Source of the DNA: AP-15 sp963787425
GTDB taxonomy: Bacteria; Pseudomonadota; Alphaproteobacteria; ATCC43930; CGMCC-115725
DNA length: 64,000 bases
Direction: 5' to 3'
Assembly (NCBI GenBank): GCA_963787425.1
Contig: CAWBCV010000004.1
Coordinates: forward strand, 372,001 to 436,000
Shown here one piece after another: positions 16,831-25,438 of this stretch. The position numbers were made by a program, and so were the translations under genes. The notes below the pieces were generated by a model. The model made no database searches. It was not told where the DNA came from and saw only the letters and a program-made list of their open reading frames with translations. Within the stretch, counting starts at the first letter, position 1, and the number at the start of each line of letters is the position of its first letter.

Positions 16831-19223
16831 TTGGCGCCCTGTCGGATGACGCCAATAAACTGCTCGGGTGCGACCCGAATCGCGGCGCCGGTCGGACACG
16901 CCCTGACGCAGGCTGGTCCGCCGTCGATATCCTTGCACATGTCACATTTGACCGCGTGCTTGCTGCCGGTCCGCTTTGCAACAGCCGCGGGCGATTTGTC
17001 TTCTCCCGGTCCATAGCCCATTCCGAACAGGAGCCACTGCAACAGACCCGGCTTCTCTGGGGGCGTGGCGGCCATCTGAATGACGCCGTATGGGCAATTG
17101 CGCTCGCAGTTGCCGCAGCCGATGCAGTTGTCTGCGATGAAGACCTCGCCATTCGGTGCCCGATGGATGGCGTCGGGCGGGCAATCCTTCATGCAGTGCG
17201 GATCCTCGCAGTGCCGGCACGAGGTCGGCACGTGCAGGGTAGCGTAGGTCGGGCCGGCCTCGCGATTGAGCCGACTGACCCCGTGATGCGTCTCGGCGCA
17301 AGCCTTCTCGCAGTTGTCGCAACGCACACACAACGATTCGTCGATTAGCAGCACGTCCGTTGCTTCGATTGCCCCAGTTCGCGTGAAGAACTCGATCACG
17401 CCGCCGGGCCCGCCTCCCAGTTGCGCCCGGTGCCGCTGCACCAGGCGTTCCCGGATCTTCCCCTCGACTTCCCGGCGCAATTCCGGATACCGATCGAGAA
17501 GCGCGCGGAACGCGGCGCCGTCGATTCGGATCGCCTCGGTGGGCACGGCGGCCTTGACCGTGGCACTGCGCGGCGCCTTCATCAGCATTGCCATTTCGCC
17601 GACATAGTTGCCGGCCGGGACATAGGCGCTAATGATCTCCTTGCCGCCGCCGACAGGGACTGAGACGGTCACCGAGCCGCCTTGAATGAGATAGACCGAA
17701 TCGTCACGCGCGCCTGCCTCGATCAACGTGTCGTTGGTTTTAAACTCGGCAACCGTAGCGGTCCGCACCACCTCGTCCAGAAGCTGCTCGTCAATCTCCG
17801 GCACGAGCTGGACCTTGATCTGGCGAACCACCGCCGCGCTGTCGATGGCCTGCTTTATCTCGGGCACAGATCGAACTAGACGGATCATCGTGTTTCGGTC
17901 GATCTCGAGCAGCAGCGACGGGGCAGTGGCCACAATTGTTCGGGTGCGCCGCCGCCCGGAGAGCAGCGCTAGCTCGCCGAAGAACTTGCCGGCCCCAAAC
18001 TCGGCGAGTTTTTCCGGGTTCGTCGGATCGGTCCGGATCCCCACCTCGCCATCCAGTATAAAGTAGACCGAATTCGCAAACTCGCCGCGCGCGATGACGA
18101 CATCGCCCGGTTGCTTTTGATAGAGCTCCGAACGGATCAGGAATTCGCGGATCTGCAGTGGCGTGAGCGCGGCAAAGAGCGGCAACTTCTCGCGGACTCC
18201 CGTCACCAGTTGGGACACCGTCATCGCCACCTTGGCGTGATCCAACTTGGCCTGGATCAGCGGTTCGTCCGCCGGCGCGATGTTGTTGCCAAGGATGTAT
18301 TCGACGACCTCGTAGCCCTGGTTGAGACAATGCTTGATCAGCGGATAGCCGGCGAGCGCGCCAATGATATAAAGGCCGCGGACTTGCGACTCATAAACTT
18401 CCGAGACCGGTGGGTAGGCGGTGGGGCTGTCGCTCGGGAACATGACGCCGCAAGATTCGACGAACTTTCGCGGCGGCAGCGCGCCGATTCGCGCAATGAT
18501 CCGGTCGCATTTGACCCGCGCCTCGCCCTCCCGCGTCTCGAGCACGAGGTACCCCGGCTCGATACGCTTGGGCTCGGCATTCGAGAATGCCACAATGTCG
18601 CCCTTGCTGATGGCGGCTTGGATCAGCGCTGCGTTGGCCGGCTTCGCATAGGGGAAGTCGGCCCCGCGATTGACTACAGTGACGTTATTGTTGGCAGAAA
18701 GCCCCAGCGCGTTCTCAAGTCCGGCGTCCCCGGTCCCGATGATGACGATTTCTTCGCCTTGATATTCCTCCGGGTCGTCGAGCTGATACTGGACCAGCGG
18801 AAGGTCGCCGCCGGGTATGGTCAGCTTGCGGATGTTGCCCTGGACGCCGATCGCGAGAACGACGTATTCCGCGGTTAGCTTCTCGCCGCCGGCGAGCGCA
18901 ATCTCGAAATTACCGCGCTCGCCGGTGATTGCCGTGACCTCGGCATTAAGCCTCAAGTTGACCTGCGCGCCCTCGACATCGCCAGTCCAACTCTCGATCA
19001 CCTCCTCCCGCGACTCCTCCTTGAAGGCGAGCTCGCTGCGCAACGGCAGGATTTCCGGCGTTGCCATCACATGCTTGTGTTTTTGATATTTGAAGATTGT
19101 GTCGTTGAGATGTGGTGCGCGCTCGAGGAGGATATGCGGCTTCCCCTTCTTTGCAGCGCGCGCAGCCGCGCTCATGCCGGCTGGCCCCGAGCCGACGATG
19201 GCAATCATGTAATCAACTGCCAC
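16827..19223 (-). CDS. Flavoprotein fused to two cyclic-nucleotide-binding domains and a four-cluster ferredoxin
   Basis: 798 residues, cytosolic (no signal). Residues 1-315: thioredoxin-reductase-like flavin fold with FAD motif GSGPAG (11-16) and NAD(P) motif IIGTGDAGLE (161-170), but no CXXC redox pair between them. Residues 345-465 and 470-590: two cyclic-nucleotide-binding domains with phosphate cassettes FGELALLSGRRRTRT and VGEMAMLMKAPRSAT. Residues 630-798: HybA/NrfC-like ferredoxin with four Cys groups (632-642, 669-681, 700-710, 760-776), enough for four [4Fe-4S] clusters. First gene of the cytochrome operon. Inferred role: moves electrons between NAD(P)H or another carrier and the membrane subunit, gated by cAMP or cGMP. 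A class III cyclase is encoded about 6 kb away. Confidence 0.85.
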   Translation of the reverse strand: MAVDYMIAIVGSGPAGMSAAARAAKKGKPHILLERAPHLNDTIFKYQKHKHVMATPEILPLRSELAFKEESREEVIESWTGDVEGAQVNLRLNAEVTAITGERGNFEIALAGGEKLTAEYVVLAIGVQGNIRKLTIPGGDLPLVQYQLDDPEEYQGEEIVIIGTGDAGLENALGLSANNNVTVVNRGADFPYAKPANAALIQAAISKGDIVAFSNAEPKRIEPGYLVLETREGEARVKCDRIIARIGALPPRKFVESCGVMFPSDSPTAYPPVSEVYESQVRGLYIIGALAGYPLIKHCLNQGYEVVEYILGNNIAPADEPLIQAKLDHAKVAMTVSQLVTGVREKLPLFAALTPLQIREFLIRSELYQKQPGDVVIARGEFANSVYFILDGEVGIRTDPTNPEKLAEFGAGKFFGELALLSGRRRTRTIVATAPSLLLEIDRNTMIRLVRSVPEIKQAIDSAAVVRQIKVQLVPEIDEQLLDEVVRTATVAEFKTNDTLIEAGARDDSVYLIQGGSVTVSVPVGGGKEIISAYVPAGNYVGEMAMLMKAPRSATVKAAVPTEAIRIDGAAFRALLDRYPELRREVEGKIRERLVQRHRAQLGGGPGGVIEFFTRTGAIEATDVLLIDESLCVRCDNCEKACAETHHGVSRLNREAGPTYATLHVPTSCRHCEDPHCMKDCPPDAIHRAPNGEVFIADNCIGCGNCERNCPYGVIQMAATPPEKPGLLQWLLFGMGYGPGEDKSPAAVAKRTGSKHAVKCDMCKDIDGGPACVRACPTGAAIRVAPEQFIGVIRQGAK

Positions 19224-19273
19224 TCGTTATCTCCCCACGCTCGGCTGTTGGAACCAAGCATCTGGTTCAGTGC

Positions 19274-19302
19274 TCTTAACCTTTCTTGTTCTACGTTATC
19301 AA
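19274..19302 (-). promoter_or_regulatory. Candidate sigma70-like promoter of the cytochrome operon
   Basis: On the minus strand TTGATA (19302-19297) and TTAAGA (19279-19274) are separated by 17 bp, about 50 bp upstream of the first operon gene. The match is 5/6 at -35 and weak at -10. No inverted repeat for an FNR-like regulator was found next to it by eye. Confidence 0.25.
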
Positions 19303-19577
19303 GCGAATAGACCAAAATAAAAAGTTATCGGTTTCGGCAGATACAACCAGGCGTGATCTTTCACCCGGGGCACCAGCAGGAGTTGGCCTCGCCCTACCGT
19401 GCGCGCAATTTGATGTTAGGGGGGATCCTCCGATTACGCCTGTGAGGTCCCAACCACGGCCTGATCGGGCTCCCGCGGATGAACGACCTTCATTGGAATG
19501 ACAGCTAGCGCCGGTCCAGCTTCTTGGCAAGCTGATCGGCCATGCCGTCAAAACGCCGTCAATTCGCTGACGCGCGA
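19303..19577. other. Intergenic, no gene seen
   Basis: Between the operon promoter and the murein-peptidase gene, both on the minus strand. Short frames here have no family features. The stretch near 19300-19330 is AT-rich, as expected for an upstream promoter region. Nothing else recognised. Confidence 0.35.
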
Positions 19578-20267
19578 CTACCAAGTGTGCGCGAGAAGCT
19601 CCGCACGGGCGAGCCTGCGATGGAGTGCGAGCCGCTGAGATGCGCTCAGTGGGCGCCCTGAAGCGCTGAGGCTCAACTCGCCCTTATCGCCGATTCGGAA
19701 CTGGCGGGGATCGAATTCCAGCAGACGATCCAAGCCGCGCTCGTCTAGATTCCAGTTCCTCACCGGCCCAGTATCGATATGGATGAACCCGGAATACGGG
19801 TACCAGCCAACGCCGCCCTGGTTCATCGCCCGCGCCGCCGCCATTGCCTCTTCGAGCTTCGAGTCGAGCCGGAAATCGAGGGCGCGGCCATAGATATGCT
19901 GACTGTTTTCGGCCACCCCGAACGTTGTGCGCGCTAGAAATGCGTTGGTTGCAGTCGTGCGATAGGCCGAGAGGATCGTAGCCTTGGTCGCGCCAACGGC
20001 ATCAAGAACATCGGCGAGAAAATCGATGACACCAACGTCAATCTTAGCAATCTCGCCGGAATGGTGATCACGCAGGAATATACAAAGTTCGTCGATTACC
20101 CGCTTGATTGGGCCTTTATCGTCCCGATAGGCGCCTTCGAAATTTTCGCCGGTATGAGTATTGGCCAGGCGCAGTCGGCGCAACCGAGGCGGGCGAGCCG
20201 CTGCGTGCGCTGCCCGGGTCCACGCGGCGCAACCTGCAATCAAGGCGAGAAACAAACGTCGCTCCAA
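19578..20267 (-). CDS. Exported M15/DUF882-type murein peptidase (YcbK-like)
   Basis: 229 residues with a signal peptide (RRLFLALIAGCAAWTRAAHA). Zinc and active-site motifs of the peptidase M15A/DUF882 group are present: SAYRTTATN, SQHIYGRALDF (His and Asp ligands) and the final GWYPYSGFIHIDTG (His). Enzymes of this type cleave peptidoglycan cross-links in the periplasm. It stands alone, about 350 bp upstream of and in the same direction as the cytochrome operon. A link, for example opening the wall for large envelope complexes, is only a guess. Confidence 0.8.
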   Translation of the reverse strand: MERRLFLALIAGCAAWTRAAHAAARPPRLRRLRLANTHTGENFEGAYRDDKGPIKRVIDELCIFLRDHHSGEIAKIDVGVIDFLADVLDAVGATKATILSAYRTTATNAFLARTTFGVAENSQHIYGRALDFRLDSKLEEAMAAARAMNQGGVGWYPYSGFIHIDTGPVRNWNLDERGLDRLLEFDPRQFRIGDKGELSLSASGRPLSASQRLALHRRLARAELLAHTW

Positions 20268-20667
20268 TTGCCACTCTCCTAAGCAGGGTTCGGAAAATCC
20301 ATTGGTCCCGGCTTTTGGCCGATCAGCCGTCGCAACGTACCCGTAATCCGTTATTTAGCGTAATCGGCATTCGGATACTGAGGTTTTTGCACAATTTTTC
20401 CCAAACCCACGACTTCCTCTGCGGCGCGTTAGCCCTGCATTTCTGTTCCGAAGCGGTCTTCAATCGAACGGTCGCTATCCGCGGCATCGGCGCAATAAAT
20501 CCTCATCGGGTCTTAAGGCCCCGAGCTTGCTGGACATGGATGGTCATTGTGCATACTGTGCAATTAACGGCACTATGCCACATACTCTTAAACGAGGCGA
20601 AGGGCGGTCCCTTCGTCGGGTCAGGGGGACCACGCGAATTGACAAGTCAGCGAAACTGGCGATCGTA
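20268..20667. other. Divergent intergenic region
   Basis: Lies between the minus-strand murein peptidase and the plus-strand secreted protein. It must contain promoters in both directions. No clear gene. The frame continuing upstream of 20668 has low-complexity basic sequence and is not convincing as coding. Confidence 0.35.
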
Positions 20668-21099
20668 ATGGCCCGGGCCGTCTTCGTTGCGGCGCTGCTG
20701 TCCACAGCGTTGCTCGCTGCGGGCAGCGTGGCCGGTGCAGACGGTGGGCTGACGCTCGCCGGGAATACTTTGAGCGTGGTGACCTGGGTCCCGCGCTCCG
20801 CCGCAACCCCCGGCGGCGGCGCCTTGAGCCGTTTCATGTTGCAGGCCTATCTGCGCCAGGACGGCAGCGCATTGATCCGTATCTGGGATCCGGCTCGCAA
20901 CGCTTACACACGGCCCGTGGAACGCAACTGGACTTTGTCCGGCAGCAGGCTCTGCCTCGACTTGCCAGCTCCCGGGCCGGGCAGAGTTTGCGCCGAGGTT
21001 CATAGTTGGGGTCCACGAATCGCCGGCGTCGGAACCGCTCCCTACGTCATGCTGGATGGCGATCTCAAACCTGGGAACACGCTTTTCGGGACGCGTTGA
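20668..21099 (+). CDS. Small secreted protein of unknown function
   Basis: 143 residues from ATG 20668 with a clean signal peptide (VFVAALLSTALLAAGSVAGA). The mature part is beta-rich (LQAYLRQDGSALIRIWDPAR, NWTLSGSRLCLDLP) with two Cys that could pair (SRLCLD and GRVCAE). No haem motif. It lies 32 bp upstream of the first pentahaem cytochrome gene and is probably co-transcribed with it, so a periplasmic role tied to that cytochrome is plausible. Family not recognised. Confidence 0.6.
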   Translation: MARAVFVAALLSTALLAAGSVAGADGGLTLAGNTLSVVTWVPRSAATPGGGALSRFMLQAYLRQDGSALIRIWDPARNAYTRPVERNWTLSGSRLCLDLPAPGPGRVCAEVHSWGPRIAGVGTAPYVMLDGDLKPGNTLFGTR

Positions 21100-21131
21100 C
21101 ACCCGTTCCGAACTGCGAAACAGGAGGTCGA

Positions 21132-22481
21132 ATGCTGGGAGGACTCACTAAAAGAAGAACGTTGCACCGCCTCGGCGCCGCCGCCGCGCTTGCCTTTATC
21201 GTGGCGAGTGGTGCTCAGGCTGAGGAGCAGTCGCGGGGAGACGACGGCATCCACCTCGGCGTCGCTTCCTGTGCCGGGAACAATTGCCATGGGGCGACAG
21301 AACGGAGCGAAGGCTCGTCGGTCGCACAAAACGAATATCTGATTTGGGCCAAAAGCGACAAGCATCACCGCGCCTATACCGTTCTACTCGAGGAGCGGGG
21401 AATGCGGATCGCGAGGAACCTTGGGTTGGCCAATGCCGCGACCGCGGATATGTGCCTCGGCTGCCACACCGACCCCGTTCCGCCAGCCAAGCGCGGCCCA
21501 CGCTTTCAGCTTTCAGATGGAGTGGGCTGCGAGGCCTGCCACGGCGGCGCGTCATCGTGGCTCGGCATCCACATTTCCGGCGCTCGTCACAGCGACAATC
21601 TCGCCGCGGGCCTCTATCCGACAGAACAGCCAGCCGCGCGCGCCGAAAAGTGCCTATCCTGTCATATCGGCGATCCCGCCGACGACAACCGGTTCGTCAC
21701 TCACCGAATGATGGGCGCGGGCCATCCGCGCATGCCTTTCGAACTCGACACCTACACAGCAGTCGAGCCGGCGCATTTCGTCGTCGACCAGCGGTATATC
21801 GAACGCAAGGGACCCGTCGAAGACGTGCAGGTCTGGGCAGTCGGCCAAGCAGTCGATCTAAGCAAGCGCATGGGTGCGCTGTTCGAGCCGAAGCGCGTGC
21901 CCAAAGGGGTTTTTCCTGAACTCGTCCTATTTGATTGCGAATCTTGTCACCACCCCTACAATTCGTTGCGTGGAGAGCGCGTCACCACGGGGCTCGCCCC
22001 CGGCTCCGTCAAACTCTATGACGCCAATGCCATAATGTTGCACGTCATTGCCGCTCGGCTGGCGCCCGCCTCAGCGAAAGCGTTGAACTCCCACATGCTG
22101 GCGCTGCAGCGTGCCAGCAGCAAATCCTGGACCACCGTTCAGGTTGAAGCGCACGAAGTACGCCGCCTGGCAAGTGCGCTGTCACCGATACTGTCCAGCC
22201 ATAATTTCACTCGCGACGACATGAAGGCCTTTGCGGATGGCATCATTGCGCTCGAACTCACCGGCGAGGGTGTCCGGTATTCCGCAGCGGAGCAGGGAGC
22301 GATGGGGCTCGCTTCGATATTCAGCGCAGTCAAATCCTCCGGCAATTTAAGCGAGGATCAGATAACCGCGATGACCAAGGCAATGAACGGGCTCTATGGC
22401 TCCTTCGCGTCCGATGAGACCTATCGACACGAGCCGTTCGTAAAGGCGCTAAAGGAATTTCGGAGGACGGTGCCGCATTGA
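21132..22481 (+). CDS. Exported pentahaem cytochrome c (c554-like), copy 1
   Basis: 449 residues from ATG 21132, with AGGAGG 5 nt upstream. The signal peptide ends near SGAQA (residue 30). Haem sites: an unusual CX4CH at 47 (CAGNNCH), then CXXCH at 108, 133, 174 and 269. Spare histidines (KHHRAY, GAGHPR, SCHH) can serve as distal ligands. The C-terminal ~150 residues are helical without haem sites. Resembles the multihaem cytochrome c554 family, periplasmic. The next gene is a diverged copy with the same layout, 48 bp downstream. Electron donor or acceptor unknown; the nearby large cytochrome operon is the obvious partner. Confidence 0.85.
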   Translation: MLGGLTKRRTLHRLGAAAALAFIVASGAQAEEQSRGDDGIHLGVASCAGNNCHGATERSEGSSVAQNEYLIWAKSDKHHRAYTVLLEERGMRIARNLGLANAATADMCLGCHTDPVPPAKRGPRFQLSDGVGCEACHGGASSWLGIHISGARHSDNLAAGLYPTEQPAARAEKCLSCHIGDPADDNRFVTHRMMGAGHPRMPFELDTYTAVEPAHFVVDQRYIERKGPVEDVQVWAVGQAVDLSKRMGALFEPKRVPKGVFPELVLFDCESCHHPYNSLRGERVTTGLAPGSVKLYDANAIMLHVIAARLAPASAKALNSHMLALQRASSKSWTTVQVEAHEVRRLASALSPILSSHNFTRDDMKAFADGIIALELTGEGVRYSAAEQGAMGLASIFSAVKSSGNLSEDQITAMTKAMNGLYGSFASDETYRHEPFVKALKEFRRTVPH

Positions 22482-22529
22482 GGTCAGCTCGACGGAAGGC
22501 TCAAGGCCGGCGGACAAGGGGAAACGCGG

Positions 22530-23897
22530 ATGAAGGGCGAAGTTTCGGTAGTGAAGTTGCATGAGATCGCTATCGCTACTTTCGTCACCTTGATGTTCGC
22601 GGTTGCGGCCCGGGCGGACCCACAGGCCCAGGACAGCGGATCCAAGCACCTCGGGGTCAAGTCGTGCTCGGGGGATAATTGTCACGGCGCAATAACGCCG
22701 GCCGAGCACTCGGCGGTCATGCAGAATGAATACCTTATTTGGTCACAAGAAGCCGATAAGGACAGGGTCGATAAACACCATAGGGCGTACGCAGTGCTGA
22801 GTGACGAGCGCGGGATTCGGATTGCACGCAATCTCGGGCTCCCGGATGCCGCTACAGCCGAAATCTGTCTCAACTGCCACGCTGATAACGTACCAGAAGC
22901 GAGGCGAGGCCCGCGCTTCGAGATTTCGGACGGGGTCGGCTGCGAGGCGTGTCATGGGGGCGCTGAAAAGTGGCTCGGCGTCCACCTCTCTGGCGCCGGC
23001 CATAAAGCGAACCTCGACGCCGGGCTGTACCCGACGGAAAAGCCGGTCGCCCGCGCCGAGAAGTGCCTGTCCTGCCATTTTGGTGATCCGAGCGACAAGA
23101 GCCGGTTCGTCACCCACCTGATCATGGGTGCGGGTCATCCGCGCATGGGTTTTGAGCTCGACACTTATACCGCGGCTGAGCCAGCGCATTACACGGTCAA
23201 TCAAAAGTATATTGAACGCAAGGGACCGGTGAACGACGTGCAGGTCTGGGCGGTCGGACAAGTGATCAGCCTCGTCAGACGCATGGATGCGATCCTCGAG
23301 ACGAAGAACGCGCCGAAAGGAATTCAGCCCGAGCTCGTCCTCTTCGATTGCCAATCCTGTCATCACGCATTGAGCCAGATCCGTTGGCAGCCGCGCAAAT
23401 CCACCGGGCTCGGCCCAGGATCCCTCCAGCTCTACGACGCCAATGCCGTGATGCTGCGCGTAATTGCCGCCTGCGTGGCGCCGACGGCGGCAAAAGCATT
23501 GGACGAGCACATGCTGGCGCTGCATCACGCCACGACGGTCAATTGGGAAACGGTCGTCCGTGAAGCGACTGAGGTGCGGCGCGGAGCTATGGAGATCGAG
23601 AAATCAGTATCGCGCCACGACTTCACCCGAGAAGATATGAAAGCTCTGGCCGAGGGTGTCGTCGCCATCGGGCTCACCGGCGACGACACCGACTATTCCG
23701 GCGCGGAGCAGGCGACCATGGCGCTCGGGTCGATCACCAGCGCGATGAGAATGTCCGGCTTTTTCAGTTCCGAGCAGACCAAGGTGATGAACGATGCGCT
23801 GACTGGGCTCAACAAGTCGATCGCCGACGACGCGACCTACCAACCCGCGACATTCGTCATGGCCCTCGAGGGCATTCAGAAGGCGATACCGCAGTGA
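22530..23897 (+). CDS. Exported pentahaem cytochrome c (c554-like), copy 2
   Basis: 455 residues. The signal peptide is ATFVTLMFAVAARA. The layout is the same as in the upstream gene: CX4CH at 46 (CSGDNCH), then CXXCH at 113, 138, 179 and about 275 (CQSCHH). Long blocks are identical to copy 1 (GVGCEACHGGA, RAEKCLSCH, YIERKGPV, DVQVWAVGQ), so the pair is an old tandem duplication kept under selection, since neither copy is interrupted. A difference is the 7-residue insert EADKDRV before the KHHRAY segment. Expected in the periplasm. Confidence 0.85.
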   Translation: MKGEVSVVKLHEIAIATFVTLMFAVAARADPQAQDSGSKHLGVKSCSGDNCHGAITPAEHSAVMQNEYLIWSQEADKDRVDKHHRAYAVLSDERGIRIARNLGLPDAATAEICLNCHADNVPEARRGPRFEISDGVGCEACHGGAEKWLGVHLSGAGHKANLDAGLYPTEKPVARAEKCLSCHFGDPSDKSRFVTHLIMGAGHPRMGFELDTYTAAEPAHYTVNQKYIERKGPVNDVQVWAVGQVISLVRRMDAILETKNAPKGIQPELVLFDCQSCHHALSQIRWQPRKSTGLGPGSLQLYDANAVMLRVIAACVAPTAAKALDEHMLALHHATTVNWETVVREATEVRRGAMEIEKSVSRHDFTREDMKALAEGVVAIGLTGDDTDYSGAEQATMALGSITSAMRMSGFFSSEQTKVMNDALTGLNKSIADDATYQPATFVMALEGIQKAIPQ

Positions 23898-23967
23898 GCC
23901 GCCGCTGGCTGCGCTGGAAATTCTCCGGTGTAATCTGAAGATTTAGCTCAACCCGTAGATGATCGAG

Positions 23968-24144
23968 CTAGACGCCGCAGGTGTTCCATTCGTCGGGGGT
24001 CGGGGGGCAGTCGGCCGTGGGAAGGTTGATCGCCGGAGGTGCTGTATGGCCGAAACTGCCTGGATAGATCGCATCGAGCGTGGATCCGTGACAGCCGGCG
24101 AGCAAAATCCCGCAACATAGAACCGCTAATGCGTGCGAATGACT
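23968..24144 (-). CDS. Small Cys-rich lipoprotein, copy 2 (start unclear)
   Basis: The frame carries a hydrophobic leader ending in a strong lipobox (LCCGILLAGC). The mature part runs from CHGSTLDAIYPGSFGHTAPP to DEWNTCGV at TAG 23968. From the anchor Cys it is 30/41 identical to the protein ending the cytochrome operon at 5646. No good ATG is found at the expected place; the only in-frame ATG is at 24279 and adds an arginine-rich stretch, so the start may be lost or non-canonical. It converges on the pentahaem pair. Four Cys positions but no CXXCH. Probably anchored in the envelope beside the cytochromes. Confidence 0.5.
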   Translation of the reverse strand, partial: SHSHALAVLCCGILLAGCHGSTLDAIYPGSFGHTAPPAINLPTADCPPTPDEWNTCGV

Positions 24145-24616
24145 GAACTGGGCAGTTGATGCCGAACTCCCTAAACCGCAAGACCCAGATCTTCGCTCGG
24201 CGCTGACCTGCCAAAGAGCTCGCCGCCGCCGTCGTCGTACAGTAACAAACGCGGCGATCAACGACGCACCTATGGCCAAACCTAGCGCACTTCGCTGGTG
24301 GTCAGCTCCCGCTCGCCAACGTGATTTACCTGAAGGGCGCGCTCGTTACCTGCTCTGGTACCACCTCTATGAGGCCGCGAGCCCGAGCTGGTGGGAGCAC
24401 GGCTGGCAAGGAGCGTGCGCGTGTCATGTCGGGCTCTCGGCCAAGCGGCACGATCCCGTGGACGCCCTGGGCGATCGGATTCCGGACGACAACGATGGGG
24501 CGAGGTGTTCTCACGTTCCCAGGATACATATTTAAATAAAGTTCCGCACCGGAAAAAAAGATAAGCGGTTCCGCGTATTGCTGAACGGGCGGCATCGGGC
24601 GCCCGGCTGCAGCCCG
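24145..24616. other. Intergenic, no supported gene
   Basis: Holds the possible upstream part of the small lipoprotein frame and about 340 bp with only weak short frames. One 89-codon minus-strand frame (24326-24595) has no features I can support. A short AT-rich spot lies near 24530-24560. Confidence 0.35.
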
Positions 24617-25417
24617 TCACTCCTTGCCGTCTGCCGTTAGAGTCCAACTATGCTCTACGTCCACATAGGCATCGGGCGGGACGCTGACCTCGCCGCGGAA
24701 CGGCCAATCGAGCGCGACGATCAGCACGACGACAAGCGCCAGCGACGCGGCGACCGCGCCGGTCATGGTCAGGTGCAGGCGAAAGCTCTCGAAGCCGAAC
24801 AGATAGGTGAAGGCGGTGGTCAACGCCCCGCCGATGGCGATGATCCACCAGATTACCACGGGTATGTGGCCAGCGGCGGCAGTCAGGCGCGCTTCTCGCG
24901 ACTTGTAGAGCTCGTTGAGGACGCGCAGGAATTCGGCCTCGATGATCGCCTCGCGGCGCGTCTGGGGCTCGAAGCTGATGAGCTGGCCGTGTAGTCTGTA
25001 GAGCGGCTTCCAGCCCGAGCCGGGCACTTCGCCTTGCCTCTGCACAGGCCATTCCGTCCGGACTACCGTTTCGGTGTAATCCTTGAGCGTGGTGCGCATC
25101 TGTTCGCCGATCTGGTCGGGGAAGCCCTTGGTGTCGCGGTACAAATTGCCGATATAGCCGGCTTCCGCCTGCACGATCGTTTCCGCCGACGAGAACGATT
25201 CCCAGGTGGCGACCGCGATGAAGGCCAATAGCACGGCATAGACCACGCTTATGATCGCGATCGAAAAACCGGCGAGGTCGTTGTGCGCCCGGCGCACCCT
25301 CACATCGACAAGGGGATGGACTAGGGCGAGTCCGAGACAGGCGAGCACGGTCGCGCCGCAAACCAGAATGCTCCCCCACAGCCCCGTGGGGTGATTGTAG
25401 ATCCAGTCGACGATCAT
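24617..25417 (-). CDS. DUF4239 (bestrophin-like) membrane protein
   Basis: 266 residues with two N-terminal helices (SILVCGATVLACLGLALVHP; FSIAIISVVYAVLLAFIAVA) and two C-terminal helices (VIWWIIAIGGALTTAFTYLF; AASLALVVVLIVALDWPF). The central soluble part has the family-typical AETIVQAEAGYIGNLYRDTK and the KDYTETVVRTEWP segment. Typical length for DUF4239. Function unknown; a channel is sometimes suggested from the fold. It begins 21 nt after the nucleotide cyclase gene stops, so the two are co-transcribed. Confidence 0.75.
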   Translation of the reverse strand: MIVDWIYNHPTGLWGSILVCGATVLACLGLALVHPLVDVRVRRAHNDLAGFSIAIISVVYAVLLAFIAVATWESFSSAETIVQAEAGYIGNLYRDTKGFPDQIGEQMRTTLKDYTETVVRTEWPVQRQGEVPGSGWKPLYRLHGQLISFEPQTRREAIIEAEFLRVLNELYKSREARLTAAAGHIPVVIWWIIAIGGALTTAFTYLFGFESFRLHLTMTGAVAASLALVVVLIVALDWPFRGEVSVPPDAYVDVEHSWTLTADGKE

Positions 25418-25438
25418 GCCGTTTCCCCGCGCCGGCTC

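Noticed and set aside
24326..24595. An 89-codon minus-strand frame between the lipoprotein and the DUF4239 gene
   Set aside because: No ribosome site, signal, or family feature could be supported.
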